This document shows positions 1 to 55,439 of a stretch of DNA of 64,000 bases, piece after piece. Source of the stretch: Palaemon carinicauda. Its lineage: Eukaryota; Arthropoda; Malacostraca; Decapoda; Palaemonidae. The stretch is from NCBI RefSeq assembly GCF_036898095.1, contig NC_090765.1:27676903-27740902 (forward strand), given 5' to 3'. Position numbers and translations under genes: made by a program. A model generated the notes under the pieces. It saw only the letters and a list, made by a program, of their open reading frames with translations, was not told the DNA's origin and made no database searches. Every line of letters begins with the position of its first letter. The stretch's first letter is position 1.

Positions 1-620
1 TCAAACTTAAAAATCAACACACACAATAAGAAATGAGATCTAACATATTTCGCTAGGAGACTAAAAGATGCAGAAGGTCTCACCGATATCATGTGATGGG
101 CCAAAACAAGTAAACTGATAAGAATGGGATGACACATTTCATATGAATGATTATCTCAAATTAGAATTACAGCTCATTACATTAATCTTACCTTCTCATT
201 GTGTTTTCTACTGCCTTTCTGAATTTAATACTTGTTCTTTTGTTCCATATGAACATTTATTAGAAAATAAAAATCTAAGTACAGCACCTTCCCATAATCT
301 TTTAAATCATTCTGAAACTTGGCTTTTGGAGTTTTATTCTATTTTTTTTTTTTTTTGTTCCAATCATTTAATGGGTAAGACTTGGAAGCTAAAAATTTTA
401 AGAAAGCATTTTCAATATCAATTCTTCATAATGTATCTAAAGTTGGATGGTCTATACTGTTTCCAATCTTCTGAATTATAAATTTTAATTACCAACCTAT
501 CTATAAAATGAAACAACAGAAGAACCCTATCTCAACACTAGAAAATGGAACCAAGATCAAGAAATAACCTTTTAACATTGAAAATACATTTCAGATCTAA
601 AAGGCCATTATCAGACATAC
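1..620. other. METTL4 intron, no feature recognised
   Basis: AT-rich sequence with an 18-base poly-T near 343. The plus-strand ORF at 143-481 has no recognisable domain and a low-complexity composition; I do not call it a gene. No METTL4 exon is seen here. Confidence 0.5.
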
Positions 621-44631
<44,011 letters not shown>

Positions 44632-44634
44632 CTG

Positions 44635-45152
44635 AAATAAGCAACTAAATTTTAAAAAGTAGGCAAATAATACGAGAAATCCTATACAAAACACTATTTC
44701 ACTATTTCTTACTTCTGTATACAAACTACGGTTTTCCTTATACCCCTCTTGCTAATGCTATTGAGAATGTCAGTACCTAAGAACAGGAACTTGAATTGAA
44801 CTGGGACGTTATTATAACCACACACTGTTATCAGCATCCCAAGAATTCTTTCTTTCTGATCATAACCATATACTGTAATTTAGAGTAAACAATTATATAT
44901 GGATGAGGGTTTGCACTAGCATAGGAACAAAGGAGTATGATTCAAGTAAGCTGGAACCCAGCTGTTAAAATTCATAATAAGGTATCGGTAGTTACTGATG
45001 GGTAGCAAGAAAGCCACGCACATCACCCTGCCGGCTCACCAAGTAGCCACTTTGACCTTTACCAAAGGCTTGTAGGGTGGATGAGGCGGGAAGTATACAT
45101 TACAGGTACTTGAAGCATTTACTCAAGGTTGTGTATTATACTAGTGAAAAAA
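44635..45152. other. Sequence upstream of METTL4 exon 2, no feature recognised
   Basis: Presumed intron 1. Nothing coding and no first exon recognised up to the start of DIRS copy D. Confidence 0.4.
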
Positions 45153-45525
45153 TGACAAATTCGAAGATAATTTGTATTTTTCCTAACCATACAAACCTTA
45201 GCTATTTACATTGGGTTTACCTTTTAGCGTAGCTGAAATGACAAGCCAATAGTTTTTTAACGAGGGTTAATTACCCCCCGCGCTAGTTAGCGGGGGGGTA
45301 GGGGAAGGGTAGCTTGCTACCCCTCCCACCCCCCCACACACCGGTGATTTGCTTCACTTCACTTAGAGGTAGGACTTGACTTGGGGGCCAGGGATGGCGG
45401 CCAAATATGTGTAAATAGCTAAGGTTTGTATGGTTAGGAAAAATACAAATTATCTTCGAATTTGTCATTTGTTCCGTAACCGAAATACAAACCACACTAT
45501 TTACATTGGGTGACTTACCCCTTAG
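45153..45525. repeat. Left terminal repeat and internal complementary region, copy D
   Basis: 45153-45210 and 45410-45467 are perfect inverted repeats of about 58 bp. 45463-45525 (TTTGTTCCGTAACCGAAATA onward) is the reverse complement of the outermost right end, 51470-51526, with few differences. The internal region is thus the two outer ends joined, the template arrangement of DIRS elements. Between the arms lies GGGTAGCTTGCTACCC, a perfect 7-bp stem with a TT loop. Confidence 0.9.
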
Positions 45526-45988
45526 GAAGGGTGGAAAGTCCCCAGCCTTACTGACTTCGGCTTTGCCCAGGGGCTCAATCCCAGTGAGCAGCACTTGAGA
45601 AAAGGAGCCCCTGCACCTCACAAGTTCCTAGCATCGCTAGGAACGAGTGGCCTGCATAAGTAGTGTGTGGAGGAAAGTGTGACTCGTCCTATGAAGTTGA
45701 CCTTGAGACCTTTAGATAGGAATCTAGGATAGGACGTTCCCAATACCACCTCGTCAAGGTATGGGGGACGCAACAGTATTAAGCTTAATACTAGGAGCAA
45801 AAAGAAGCATGGGTTACCTGTAAAGGGTCGAGGTCAGCTCTGCGAGGACCAGGATGCTGCTTCCCCAAGAGAGGGGAGAATGAAGAAAGAAGTAAGGGTC
45901 AGACATACTCTTTCATTCACGCAGGGACTAAGACCGGGGTAAACAACGCCCTCAACCTACTGCTACTTGTCCATAAAGGAGCCTGAGG

Positions 45989-47050
45989 TTAGACCAGCTG
46001 TTGTGCAGCCACCACAGGGCCGATAGAAAACGTATCGAGGCTCCTGTGGGTCCCGTCTTGCAAGTAGTGGGCTGTGAAGGTCGTCTGATGCTTCCAGACC
46101 CCAGCTTGAAGTACCTGCGTCACAGAGAAGTTTTTCTTGAAGGCCAGGGACGTAGCAACACCCCTGACATCGTGTGCCCTAGGGCGACGTGACAGAGGAG
46201 GGTCTGGATTCAAGGCATGGTGGATAACCCTTCAAATCCAAGCTGAGATGGTGTTCCTGGTGACCCTCCTCTTAGTCCTGCCTGTGCTCACAAACAAAGC
46301 TCGCACTTGAGGACGGACTGCAGCCGTTCTCTTCAAGTAGTGCCTCAGACACCTCACTGGGCATAGTAGCAGCTGGTCTGGGTCGCTTGTTACAGAGCGG
46401 AGACTCGCGATCCTGAAAGAGTCGAAGCAAGGATCCGGCACTCCAGGATTCTGAGTCTTGGCTGCAAACTCAGGGACGAACCTGAACGTTACCTCCCCCC
46501 ATCCCCTTGAATGGGCGATGTCGTACGAGAGACCATGAAGTTCACTAACCCACTTGGCCGAAGCCAAAGCGAGTAGGAAAGCCGTCTTCCAAGACAGGTG
46601 GCGATCGGAGGCCTGGTGTAATGGTTCGAAGGGAGGTCTCTTAAGAGCCCTGAGGACCCGAACCACGTTCCAAGGAGGAGGTCTCACTTCCGACTGGGGG
46701 CAGGAAAGCTCATAGCTACGTATGAGTAGAGAGAGTTCTAGCGAGGAAGAAATATCCACGCCTTTCAGCCTGAAGGCCAAGCTTAAGGCTGAGCGATACC
46801 TTTCACTGCCGAGACGGAAAGGCGCATTTCCTCCCGCAGATAAACGAGGAAGTCCGCTATTGCTGGAATAGTGGCATCGAGTGGAGAGATACCCCTCCCA
46901 CGACACCAACCACAAAAGACTCTCCACTTCGCCTGGTAGACTCCCTCAGAGGACCTTCGCAGGTGCCGAGACATTCTCTCCGCAACCTGTTGCGAAAAGC
47001 CTCTCTCCGTGAGGAGACGCTGGATAGTCTCCAGGCGTGAAGCCGAAGCG
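45989..47050 (-). pseudogene. Tyrosine recombinase, copy D (nearly complete, frameshifted)
   Basis: N-terminal core-binding domain near 47045-46786: RLLTERGFSQQVAERMSRHL, YQAKWRVFCGWCRGRGISPLDATIPAIADFLVYLREEMRLSVSAVKG. After a frameshift near 46790, 46927-46232 continues LAFRLKGVDISSSLELSLLI, WNVVRVLRALKRPPFEPL, LSWKTAFLLALASAKWVSELHGLSYDIAHSRGWGEV. After a second shift, 46213-45989 has RAHDVRGVATSLAF and WKHQTTFTAHYLQD. Of the catalytic set Arg, His-x-x-Arg and Tyr, the first Arg (KRVSEL in copies B and C) is Trp here; the rest are present. The enzyme would cut and rejoin a circular element DNA with the target. Confidence 0.88.
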
Positions 47051-47099
47051 AGGCCACGGCCTTGTGAGGGACGTCGGAGTGGGGTTGTCTGAGAAGCAC

Positions 47100-48989
47100 G
47101 TGTCGTGGAGGAAGTTCCCTCGGGAGCTCCGTCAGGAGCTGCAGAAGGTCCGGGAACAATTCCGCGTGATGCCATAGCGGAGCTACTAGAGTCATCGAAC
47201 AGTTGACCGATAGTCTGGTCCTGTTGAGCACCCTTCTCATCAGACAGAACGGTGGGAAGGTGTACACGTCGATGTTGTCCCACCGTTGCTGGAAAGCATC
47301 CTGCCAGAGTGCCTTGGGGTCTGGGACTGGGGAGCAATACAGAGGCAGCTTGAAGTTCAACGCTGTCGTGAACAGGTCCACAGTCGGGGAACCCCACAAA
47401 GTCAGGACTTTGTTGGCTATCTGAGGATCCAAAGACCACTTGCCGCCCCTATTGACCTTGGCTGGAAAGGGCTGGGGCTTAGACACCACTTTCTTAACTG
47501 CCGGTGCCTGCTTCGGAGCCTTACGAGGCTGCTGCTGCTGTTGCAGCGGAGCTGGAGGCTTATAGGGCGGAGCTGTAAGGGCCCTATGGAGGAGGGAGTC
47601 CGTGCTAGATTTCCTCCACCTCTCAGCCGTTCGCTCCATGTCCTGTGGCTCGAACAGACTCTCCCCAAGAAGGGAAGCATGTCTGAGCCTACACACATCC
47701 ACGGCGGGGACCTTCGGATGGAATCTCTCAGTCACCGCATCGCGCCGCTTCAACACCGTGTTGGCCCACAGGGTGGTGACCTGGTGCGCCAAGAACTCGA
47801 TGGAGCGGGTGCCCGAGAGTAAGAAGGTCTCCAGGGCCTTCCTATTGGTCTCCTTAGACAAGTCCTCGGAGCGCAATAGGATGCCCAGAGTTCCTAGCCA
47901 AAAATCCAACCACGAAGTGGCCTGCATGGCACACTTCGCGACCTTCTCCTGGCTCAGGATCTCCGCCGCCGAGAACGACACCTGCCGGGCAGAGCGCTTC
48001 TCAAGGGGAACTCCCTTCGCCAGCTCCTCCACGGTGTGATGGAGAGGAAGAGCGAGACTAGACTCACCCAAGATCTCAAAATACCTCCTCTGCTGAAGAC
48101 GAGGAGGAGGGATGAGTTTGTTCCCGGCAGAGGAACGACTGGAGGAGGCAAGAATCGCGACCTGGGCGTTGGCCCTGGCTCTGGCACTCTTCAGACCCCG
48201 AGACCAGGGCAGAGCCGCACTGGACTTAGGGGCCTTCCGAATGTCGAACACTTCGTCCAAGATAGTGTCCTTGCCTTCTAGGGGGGCGATCACGGGGTCC
48301 ATAAGCCCGTTGAGTTGCCTCATCAGGCTCAGGACCTGCCAGAAGGCATGTTCAGATTCCTGCTGATCTCCTCCTTGCGGGCTGGCAGCTAAGTCTCCTG
48401 TCCCCGGAATCTCTTCCTGGGGTGAAGCGTGGACATTCCCTCGAGGAGCCGCGGGTTCCTGGCGAATCCTCGAAGATGATTTCGGGATGGTCTTGGAGTC
48501 CTTGGATTCCCTCCTGGGAGGGATACAGGATCCCAACAAAGAGGTTCGGAGAGCCCCTTCCGCACGAGACGGTTCTCCTCCATGAAGAGAAGGCTCCCCC
48601 CTTGGTGCTGAGGGGAAGACTATCGCTTCACTGGACTCACCCGAGGACGGAAAAGCCTCGTCCACGGGAGAATGAGAAAACGCTCGAGCAGGAGAAGGGG
48701 CCTTCCCGACTGACCTCTTGGGAACCAACTTCGCTCTGGGGGAAGTCACCAAGAAGTCCACTCCTCTCTTCCTCTTCAGCATAGGAGAGGCAGCCGTTGG
48801 TTTGTTGCCCTGATCGGCGAGTGCTGGTTTCATTACCCTCACTAACGCCCGCATCAGAGGACCAAACCAAGTCTGTTGTTCCACGGACACAGAGTCCGAA
48901 ATCCTCGCTAGAGGGAAAGGGATCGGGCGATCCTTCGGAGTGGACACCACTGGACCTGCCTGAAAAGAAGGGGGGGAAGAAAGACGCAC
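47100..48989 (-). pseudogene. gag fused to RNase H tail, copy D
   Basis: An open frame with ATG at 48989 (710 codons to 46857). The N-terminal part is serine/proline-rich with LKRKRGVDFLVTSPRAKL. The middle has LLGSCIPPRRESK, GTGDLAASPQGGDQQESEHAFW and LPWSRGLKSARARA. The globular C-terminal part has EELAKGVPLEKRSARQVSFSAAEILSQEKVAKCAMQATSW, then HASLLGESLFEPQDMERTAERWRKSSTDSLLHRAL and a glutamine run. From GGKWSLDPQIANKVLTLWGS (about 47455) it is the end of RNase H. An internal deletion thus joined gag to the polymerase tail in frame. Below about 47100 the frame is out of register with the recombinase. Confidence 0.85.
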
Positions 48990-49099
48990 TAACCTCTCTG
49001 CAGTGTCTTCCCTGTCCTACACAACAGTCCTGCGTTTAGATGGAGGCGATCCAGAGCTCTGTCTGGGAACACGCGTTCCTGCTGCTATCACTGGCTGTG

Positions 49100-50677
49100 A
49101 AATTCGCCGCGAACGATGGTCGCGCGGGCGCGCAGGCGAGCAGTCGCGCAGGCGAGTGATCGCGCGGGCGCGCAGGCGATTGGGCGCGAGGGCGTACAGG
49201 CGAACGAGCGTGATGGGCGAGTCGGCGAACGAATGCGTTGGTGCGATGGCGAGGGAACACGTTGCCGCGTGGGCGAGTGAGAGCGCTCCGAAGATCGCTG
49301 GCGACGTTAGTCAGGAGACCGTTAGCGTGAGGGAGAGCGATTGAGAGCAGGCGATCGGTGGTGCGATGGCAAACGCTGGTGCGTAGGCGAGCGATGGCGC
49401 GTTGTCGCATGGTGACGCGTTGGCGAGCGATAGCGCGTAGCACGCGCAGGTGAACGATCGCGCGAGGGCGAGCTAGCAGAGGGCGAACCATGTCCTTCCA
49501 GAATCTCTGGGGGACGACGCGTTGGAGACCGCGTGCGCGCAGGCGGTAAGTCACGCGGGCGATTCGGAGATCGCCGATGTTCAGTTGATCGCTGACGAGC
49601 AGGTGATTGTAGAATCGTCTGTGAACGCTGGCGAGCAAGTGATCGCTGGCGAGCAAGAGGGCGATGCATGAAATCCTGTGAAGGAACAGTTGGTGCGGCG
49701 CGTTCACGAACAGGAACAGGAACAGCGTGGGCGCGTGGGCGAACATGTGCTTTAGAAACACGCACTGGAGAACGCGGGCGATGTTGAGCAGGAACAAGCT
49801 GAGGATCGCGAGAGCGCTCAAGAGACTGATGGCGCGCAGGGTGCCCAACAGGGACTGCAGGATATTCAGAGACCACAGGGGAGCGCTGGCGAGCAAGAGG
49901 GCGATGATCCTCAGAAGAGTGCTGACGAACAGGAGAGCGCTGACGAACAGAAGAGCGCTGACGAGCAGGAGAACGCCTGTGCGCTAACCCTGCAGAAGGG
50001 CGAGCAGGGGACCCCTGGCGCGCTGAGCGCTCTTCAGGAACAACAGGATGAAGGATGTCCTCAGGAGAGCGCTGGCGAGAAGGAGGGCGAACATCAGGAG
50101 AGCGCCGGCGAACAGGTGAGCGCTGACGAGCAGGAGAGCATTGACGAGCAGGAGAGCGCATGTGCGCTAACGCTGCACGTGTAAGGGAAGAATCCCTTTG
50201 CCCTGAAGGGATCATTGCCCGTCGGGTGACGAGGTCCCCAGAAGGTGAAGTTCTAGCAGGAGCAGGAGACCGATCCCCAGAGAGGTCTAAAGCTGGAGCT
50301 GTAGGCTGAATACGACGAGGAGAGTCCCCTTTGGAAGAAGATCCAAAATGGCGCCTCTTAACACCCTTATAAGGGCATGGAAGGCCCTTGCGACGCAGCG
50401 GACGGTGAGCCTTACGGTGAAGGCGGCCACGAGGAAGATCATCAGGACCATCAGTCCTCCGAAGGGGAGTCTCAGTCAAGGCTCTGCCCTTAGAGGGAAG
50501 CTGGACAGCAGACGAGCCCGTAGGACTCCCTTCCCCCTTCGAAGGATGTACGGAAGGGGGAGGAGAGCCGTCAGCATCAACATCCTCAACTGCACCTGCA
50601 GAGCATTGCCTCGCCCCGTCGGAGGCCTCTGCCACCACGACGTCGACGATAGACAGAGGGTCTACCTCTGCTATCAC
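49100..50677 (-). pseudogene. Arg/Ser-rich gag repeat region, copy D
   Basis: The frame 50677-49322 (451 codons) is open, with no internal stop. Its second half is made of units such as RSPARQ, RSPVRQ and RSLARQ, coded by GCG-rich minisatellite units of 18-24 bp across about 49120-50160. These SR/RS-type repeats are likely disordered and nucleic-acid-binding. A second frame over the same repeat, 49896-49036, is a shadow. The first part has PSKGEGSPTGSS and LHRKAHRPLRRKGLP. Confidence 0.75.
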
Positions 50678-50679
50678 CG

Positions 50680-51190
50680 CGACTGCTTAACGGCAGCCCC
50701 CAACTGGACAAGGTCAATCAGGGCAACCCTGGAGGGAAAGCCCTTAAGCCCCAGGGAAGCCCAAATCTGTAAAAGATCATCATTAGACAGTGAATTATCA
50801 ATAACCTCCCCCGGAGGAGGAGGGGGAACCGCCCCGCTATGGGAGGCGACGCCCTCTCCCCCCACCCAAGGTCGGGAAACAGAACTAGGGCCTGCACTAC
50901 CACTCGGCCGACTCTCCTTAGGAGCCGAACAAGGGGGAGCTTCGGAGGAGGTTTGGGCGACGAAAGAAGAGTCCCAAGAACCTTCCTCCTTCAAGGCAAC
51001 CCCAGAAGGAGAACGGTCTCTCTTGGACTTCTTCTTACGCCGGCGGCCAAACCTCTCCCACTGGGAGGCAGACCACTCCCTGCACTCACTACACATATTT
51101 TCCTGGTCACACCGTCGGCCTCGACACTGCGGGCAAAGGGTGTGAGGATCCGTATCCGTGGCCGACATAAAGGTACCACAAGGGCGGCCG
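50680..51190 (-). pseudogene. Zinc-ribbon-like gag N-terminus, copy D
   Basis: A frame with CGTFMSATDTDPHTLCPQCRGRRCDQENMCSECREWSASQWERFGRRRKKKSKRD. The CxxC...C...CxxC spacing suggests a metal-binding module followed by a basic stretch. It continues to SNDDLLQIWASLGLKGFPSRVALIDLVQLGA, a helix-like segment. Copy B has the same start. Start codon uncertain; an ATG lies near 51184. It passes into the Arg/Ser-rich frame by a stop or shift near 50675. Confidence 0.7.
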
Positions 51191-51532
51191 GCAATACCAG
51201 GGCACATACACATAGCAATAACAAAGGTGGTCAACTTCAAACACACACACACACGCTGTAGAGAAAAAGCAGAAAAAAGATTAAAGGCTGTCAACGAGGA
51301 CGACGGACAGACACGTCTGTTCATCGCCGGAGCCAAAAGTGAAGTGAAGCAAATCACCGGTGTGTGTGTGGGGGGGGAGGGGTAGCAAGCTACCCTTCCC
51401 CTACCCCCCGCTAACTAGCGCGGGGGTAATTAACCCTCGTTAAAAACTATTGGCTCGTCATTTCAGCTACGCTAAAAGGTAAACCCAATGTAAATAGCGT
51501 GGTTTGTATTTCGGTTATGGAACAACTATAAA

Positions 51533-53830
51533 TTACCTCATAATTTTGTGATTTGTTCCTACATGGATTCACACCCTCATGCTTTAATTGGCTGGTTTAA
51601 AATCCTGGGATATCATACACTCAGTACTTAGGAGGAGCAGGAGTATTTATTCCGATCTACCCCGATGACCTGACATTCTGGTGGTAAGGCTAGGATTCTG
51701 ACGTTGACAGACGGTCATGAGAAATCTATAATATCTCAAATGCATGTCTTTAATGTAACACCGAAATAAAGTGATGGTTTAACCTTACTATCAAAATTCC
51801 CCTCATCAGGGGATGAGAGAAAAGCACTTCTATCTTAATCCAAAATAGAATAGTAATTTGGTATAGTAGCTTAGCTGCAGTAAGGTCGGATCCAGCGACA
51901 CATTGGTTCAACATCTGTTCTCTCAGGAGGGAGGAGAAGAGGAAATAAAAAGGCCAGACATTCTTACTATCATCTTAGACTGACATTACAACTGCTATCT
52001 TAGAAAGGATGCTTCTTGTCCTGTGAGGGAGCTAGGTAAGCTACACCACCTGTTGAGCTGCTACTACAGGCCCTAAAGTAAACTTATCGAGTGACTTCGA
52101 AGTGCCTTCCGTAAATACTGGACTGTGAAGCATATCTGGTATTTCCAGACACTGGTATTCAGGGGTTGGCTCATTGATAAGTTCCTCCTAAAGGCTAACA
52201 TGGCACCTACTCCTCTGATCTCGTGAGTATGAGCCAGCTCATTCGCTGCCTGGGTTTGTGCTTTGACAATCGTCACTCTAAGCCAAAAGGAGATGGTGTC
52301 TTTGGAGATCTTTATGTTCCTGCCAGAGCTGATGAAGAGGTTCTGTAGTCATGGTCTGAAGGGTTGAGTTTGCTTCAGTAGTGTCTTAGTGCCCTTAAAG
52401 GCAGGGCCACATTATCCATAAGGCTGATTAGGCTTAAGCCTAAGGGCCCAGTAAGAGCAAGAGCCTATGCAAAAATTTTCTTTTTTCTTTTAGTGTTAAA
52501 TGTGAAACTATTAATTATTTAATTCAGTTGTAACTTCATGGTAATAAATTGCACAAAAATAGAGCGAGTAATGTGCCATGAGGGGCGTTGGGGGATCTTA
52601 AAGGGCCCAAAGAAGCTCGGAGCCTTGGGGTCCTGTTTATGGGTTAATACAGCACTGCTTACCGGGCAGTACTGTAAGTAAATCGTCCGGATTGTCAGTC
52701 GCTTCCCTAGGTGAGGAGACAGAGAAAGTTAGAATCTTGTTTCATTTATGACTGGATTTTAAGTTTTCCCCACAAACTCTGCAATGAAGAAGAGTGATAC
52801 CTTTCTACAACCCTCTGAATGCCCAAGTAGATATGATAGGCCTTGCAGCTATCCTACTCTCTTTGTAGAAGCCTAACCCAATGAGAAGACTGTCTTAAGT
52901 CAACAGCTTGTTGAATGTCTGCCTTAGAGCATCGTAGAGGGGCCTTTTCAAAGACCGCAGAACTCTGGTCACGTTCCATGCTGGGGGTTTGAGATCTCTA
53001 AGAAGGAAAGACTGCTCAAAGCACTTCACGGGCACTGCTAACTCCCTAGATGAGAATAGGTCTATGCCTCTCAGTCTGAAGACTGCTTAACACTGAGCGA
53101 TAGTCTTTCACCGCTGAGACTGAGAGGAGCTTCCCTCTATGTAGATATAAAGGGGAGTCTGCGATTAGTTGAATAGAGGTTCTGAGAGAAGTACCCACCT
53201 CTACATCACTAATCAACAGATAATGGCACATTTGGCCTGGTACACTGCCACAAAGACTTTTGAAGGTACAGTATGCGGACATCTGCACTGTGCATCATGA
53301 AAAATCGTTCCCTCTGAGGGAATGCTGGATAGCCTCCACCCGTGAAGTGACAGGGATGTCACAGAGTTGTTGTGCCTCTACAAGGGGGGTGCCAAAGCAA
53401 GCTGGGCAAAATGGGTAACTCAGGAAGAACCTCGGTCATAAGCCTTAGAAGGTCCAGGTACCATTCTGCTTGGGGTCACTGATGTCATCTTGAGGTTCAT
53501 ATAAACAGAACCCTGTTTACCACCTTTCGAATCAGACAAAGCAGCAGAAAAGCTTAGACATCTATGACATCCCAAAGATGTTGAAATGCATTCTCTAATG
53601 CTGCTGCCTAATCTGGAACTGGTGAGCAATAAATCGAGAGCTTCTAATTGAGTCGCATCACAAAGCGGTTGATCATTGGGAACACCACAAAGCTGAGATT
53701 TATTACCACTTGAGGATAAAGGAACCATTCTGACTTAACCGCTCGTCCCTGTTGACATAAGGTGTTGATGATCACATTCCTTTCTGGGTCCTTTGACTGG
53801 TCATTAATACTACATAGCGTCCTCTCTGGT
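51533..53830 (-). mobile_element. DIRS-like fragment G (older)
   Basis: It starts within an internal complementary region (AATTTTGTGATTTGTTCC) directly after the right end of copy D. The recombinase remnant lies at 52073-53288, with MTIVKAQTQAANELAHTHEIRGVGAMLAFRRNLSMSQ; the box reads HEIRG with His and Arg kept. FCSVSAVKDYRSVL-type pieces lie near 53120. The RNase H tail lies at 53420-53728 (RMVPGPSKAYDRG and SLGCHRCLSFSAALS). No RT or gag. A 280-bp foreign insert lies at about 52392-52672. Divergence is like that of copy F. Confidence 0.72.
52392..52672. mobile_element. Small hAT-like non-autonomous element
   Basis: Interrupts fragment G's recombinase. It begins CAGGGCCACATTATCCATAA, and its end reads, as reverse complement, CAGTGCTGTATTAACCCATAA, an imperfect terminal inverted repeat. 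The AGGCTTAAGCCTAAGGGCCC near the start resembles hAT-type ends. I could not confirm an 8-bp target duplication. Confidence 0.45.
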
Positions 53831-53939
53831 TGCAGCTTATTTTTTTTCTTTGCTCACACATACACTGCATAGTATGGCCTAATTTTCACATATTCTTCTA
53901 TTTCCTCATACACCTTAATTCTAATTTTGTTTTCATTTT

Positions 53940-54420
53940 CATTTTTTTACTTTTATTCTTCCGACTTGGTTCTTTTAGCCTCGCTTTTTGACTCGCTTTT
54001 ACTTTCACTTTTCGCCGGCCTTTTCAAAAGGAACCTATCTAGGGATGTTTGCTTTTGTTTCCCCTTGAAAACATTACGAAAATGATGTACACAAGTGTCG
54101 TCACAAAAGGCTAACGCAAGACCACGCGCCAACTTGTCCGGGTGCCTCTTTTCCATAAAATCAGAAAACTCCTGCCACTTCCCTAACATGTCTCTGATTT
54201 CCTATTTTATAGCATCCTTCTACTTGAGGATGGTACATATTGTTGATGTACTCCTCTCATATTGGCGAGCCAGCTCAGTCACTCGTAAACCAATCTTGTG
54301 TTTTTCGATTATTTCATGCTTTATCTCGATTGTTATCATACGCTTTTTCTTCTCACTACCCTTGTTTGCACTTGCTTGCTTTGGACCCATTGCTTATTCA
54401 CTTAATTCTGTACTGATTAA
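53940..54420 (-). mobile_element. pogo/Tigger relic with internal deletion
   Basis: On the minus strand, ATG at 54390 starts MGPKQASANKGSEKKKRMITIEIKHEIIEKHKIGLRVTELARQYERSTSTICTILK, the CENP-B-type DNA-binding domain, then a stop. Only 20 codons later the frame at 54189-53953 gives the transposase C-terminus: ARGLALAFCDDTCVHHFRNVFKGKQKQTSLDRFLLKRPAKSESKSE. The whole DDE catalytic domain is gone. Confidence 0.82.
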
Positions 54421-55439
54421 TGCAAAAAAACATGTAAAAAATGCAAACACTATGACCAATGTTCGGAGATAACTTTACGCCACGGAGATCCGACGGGAAA
54501 GAGCGAGCGATGCTGTCCTCATGAGCAACCTCTCGCACACTCGGCCACCTAGCAGCTGCATAGGGAACCATCTCGTATCCTCGTATCTCAAATATGACAA
54601 ATTCGTAGATAATTTCTATTTTTCCTAACTATACAAACTTTAGCTATTTAATAGGGGTATTACTTTCGCCGTAGCTGAAATGACGAGCCATTAATTTTTA
54701 ACGAGGGTTAACTACCCACATCGCTAGTTAGCATGGGGTAAGGAGGGTAGCTTGCTACCGCTCCCCTTCACACACCTGTGATTGAGCTCACTTTGCTTGG
54801 AGGTAAGACTTCAAGGGGGATAGGGCTGGTGGATAAGTTTGCTTAAATAGCTAAGGTTTGTATAGTTAGGAAAAATACAAATTATCTACGAATTTGTAAT
54901 TTGTTCCGTAACTGGAATACAAACCACGCTATTTAATAGGGGTGACTCACCCATTAGGAAGGGTGGACGTCCCAGCCAATCTGGCTTTTTGGCTTTACCC
55001 GAGGGCTCCTTATCTGAGTGTGTCAGCACTCAAGGAATAAGGAGTCCCTGCGCCTCGCTAAAACCTTGCTATGCAACGTTCGCGGCCTACGCAAGCTGTG
55101 TGTGAAGGTATGTAGAAGTGTGACTGTCCTGGTAAAGTTATTCCGAGTTCTTTAGATGGAAAAACTGTGCACCAGGACTTTCCCAATACCACCTCGTCAG
55201 GGTATCGGGACGCAACAGTATTAATCTTAATACTAGGTACACAAGGAAGCATGGTTTACCTGCAGTGGTTTGAAGTCACTTATGCAGAGAACCCAGGATG
55301 CTGCTTTCTCCAAGAGAGGGGATGATGAAGAAAAGAATAACGGCCAGTCAAACCTTTACATTCATGCAGACTAAAACCAGGTAACAATGCCCTCAACCTT
55401 CTGCTACTTGTCCAATAAGGAGCTTGAGGTTTTAAACCA

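Larger units (their letters stand above)
45153..51526 (-). mobile_element. DIRS-like retrotransposon D (best-preserved gag and recombinase)
   Basis: Outer left arm 45153-45210, left inverted terminal repeat to 45409, internal complementary region 45410-45525, recombinase 45989-47050, RNase H tail 47100-47455, gag 47456-48989, serine/arginine-rich gag 49322-50677, zinc-ribbon-like N-terminus 50680-51190, right terminal repeat about 51330-51526. RT and the RNase H core are deleted: gag runs straight into the RNase H tail in one frame. Long open frames suggest the youngest copy in the window. Confidence 0.92.

Noticed and set aside
143..481. Plus-strand 112-codon ORF as a small gene
   Set aside because: Low-complexity AT-rich composition, no splice or start context, lies within a METTL4 intron, no family similarity recognised.
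49036..49896. 286-codon minus-strand frame opposite or within the Arg/Ser-rich gag
   Set aside because: It is a second frame over the same GCG-rich tandem units as the 451-codon frame; repeat units without stops stay open in several frames.
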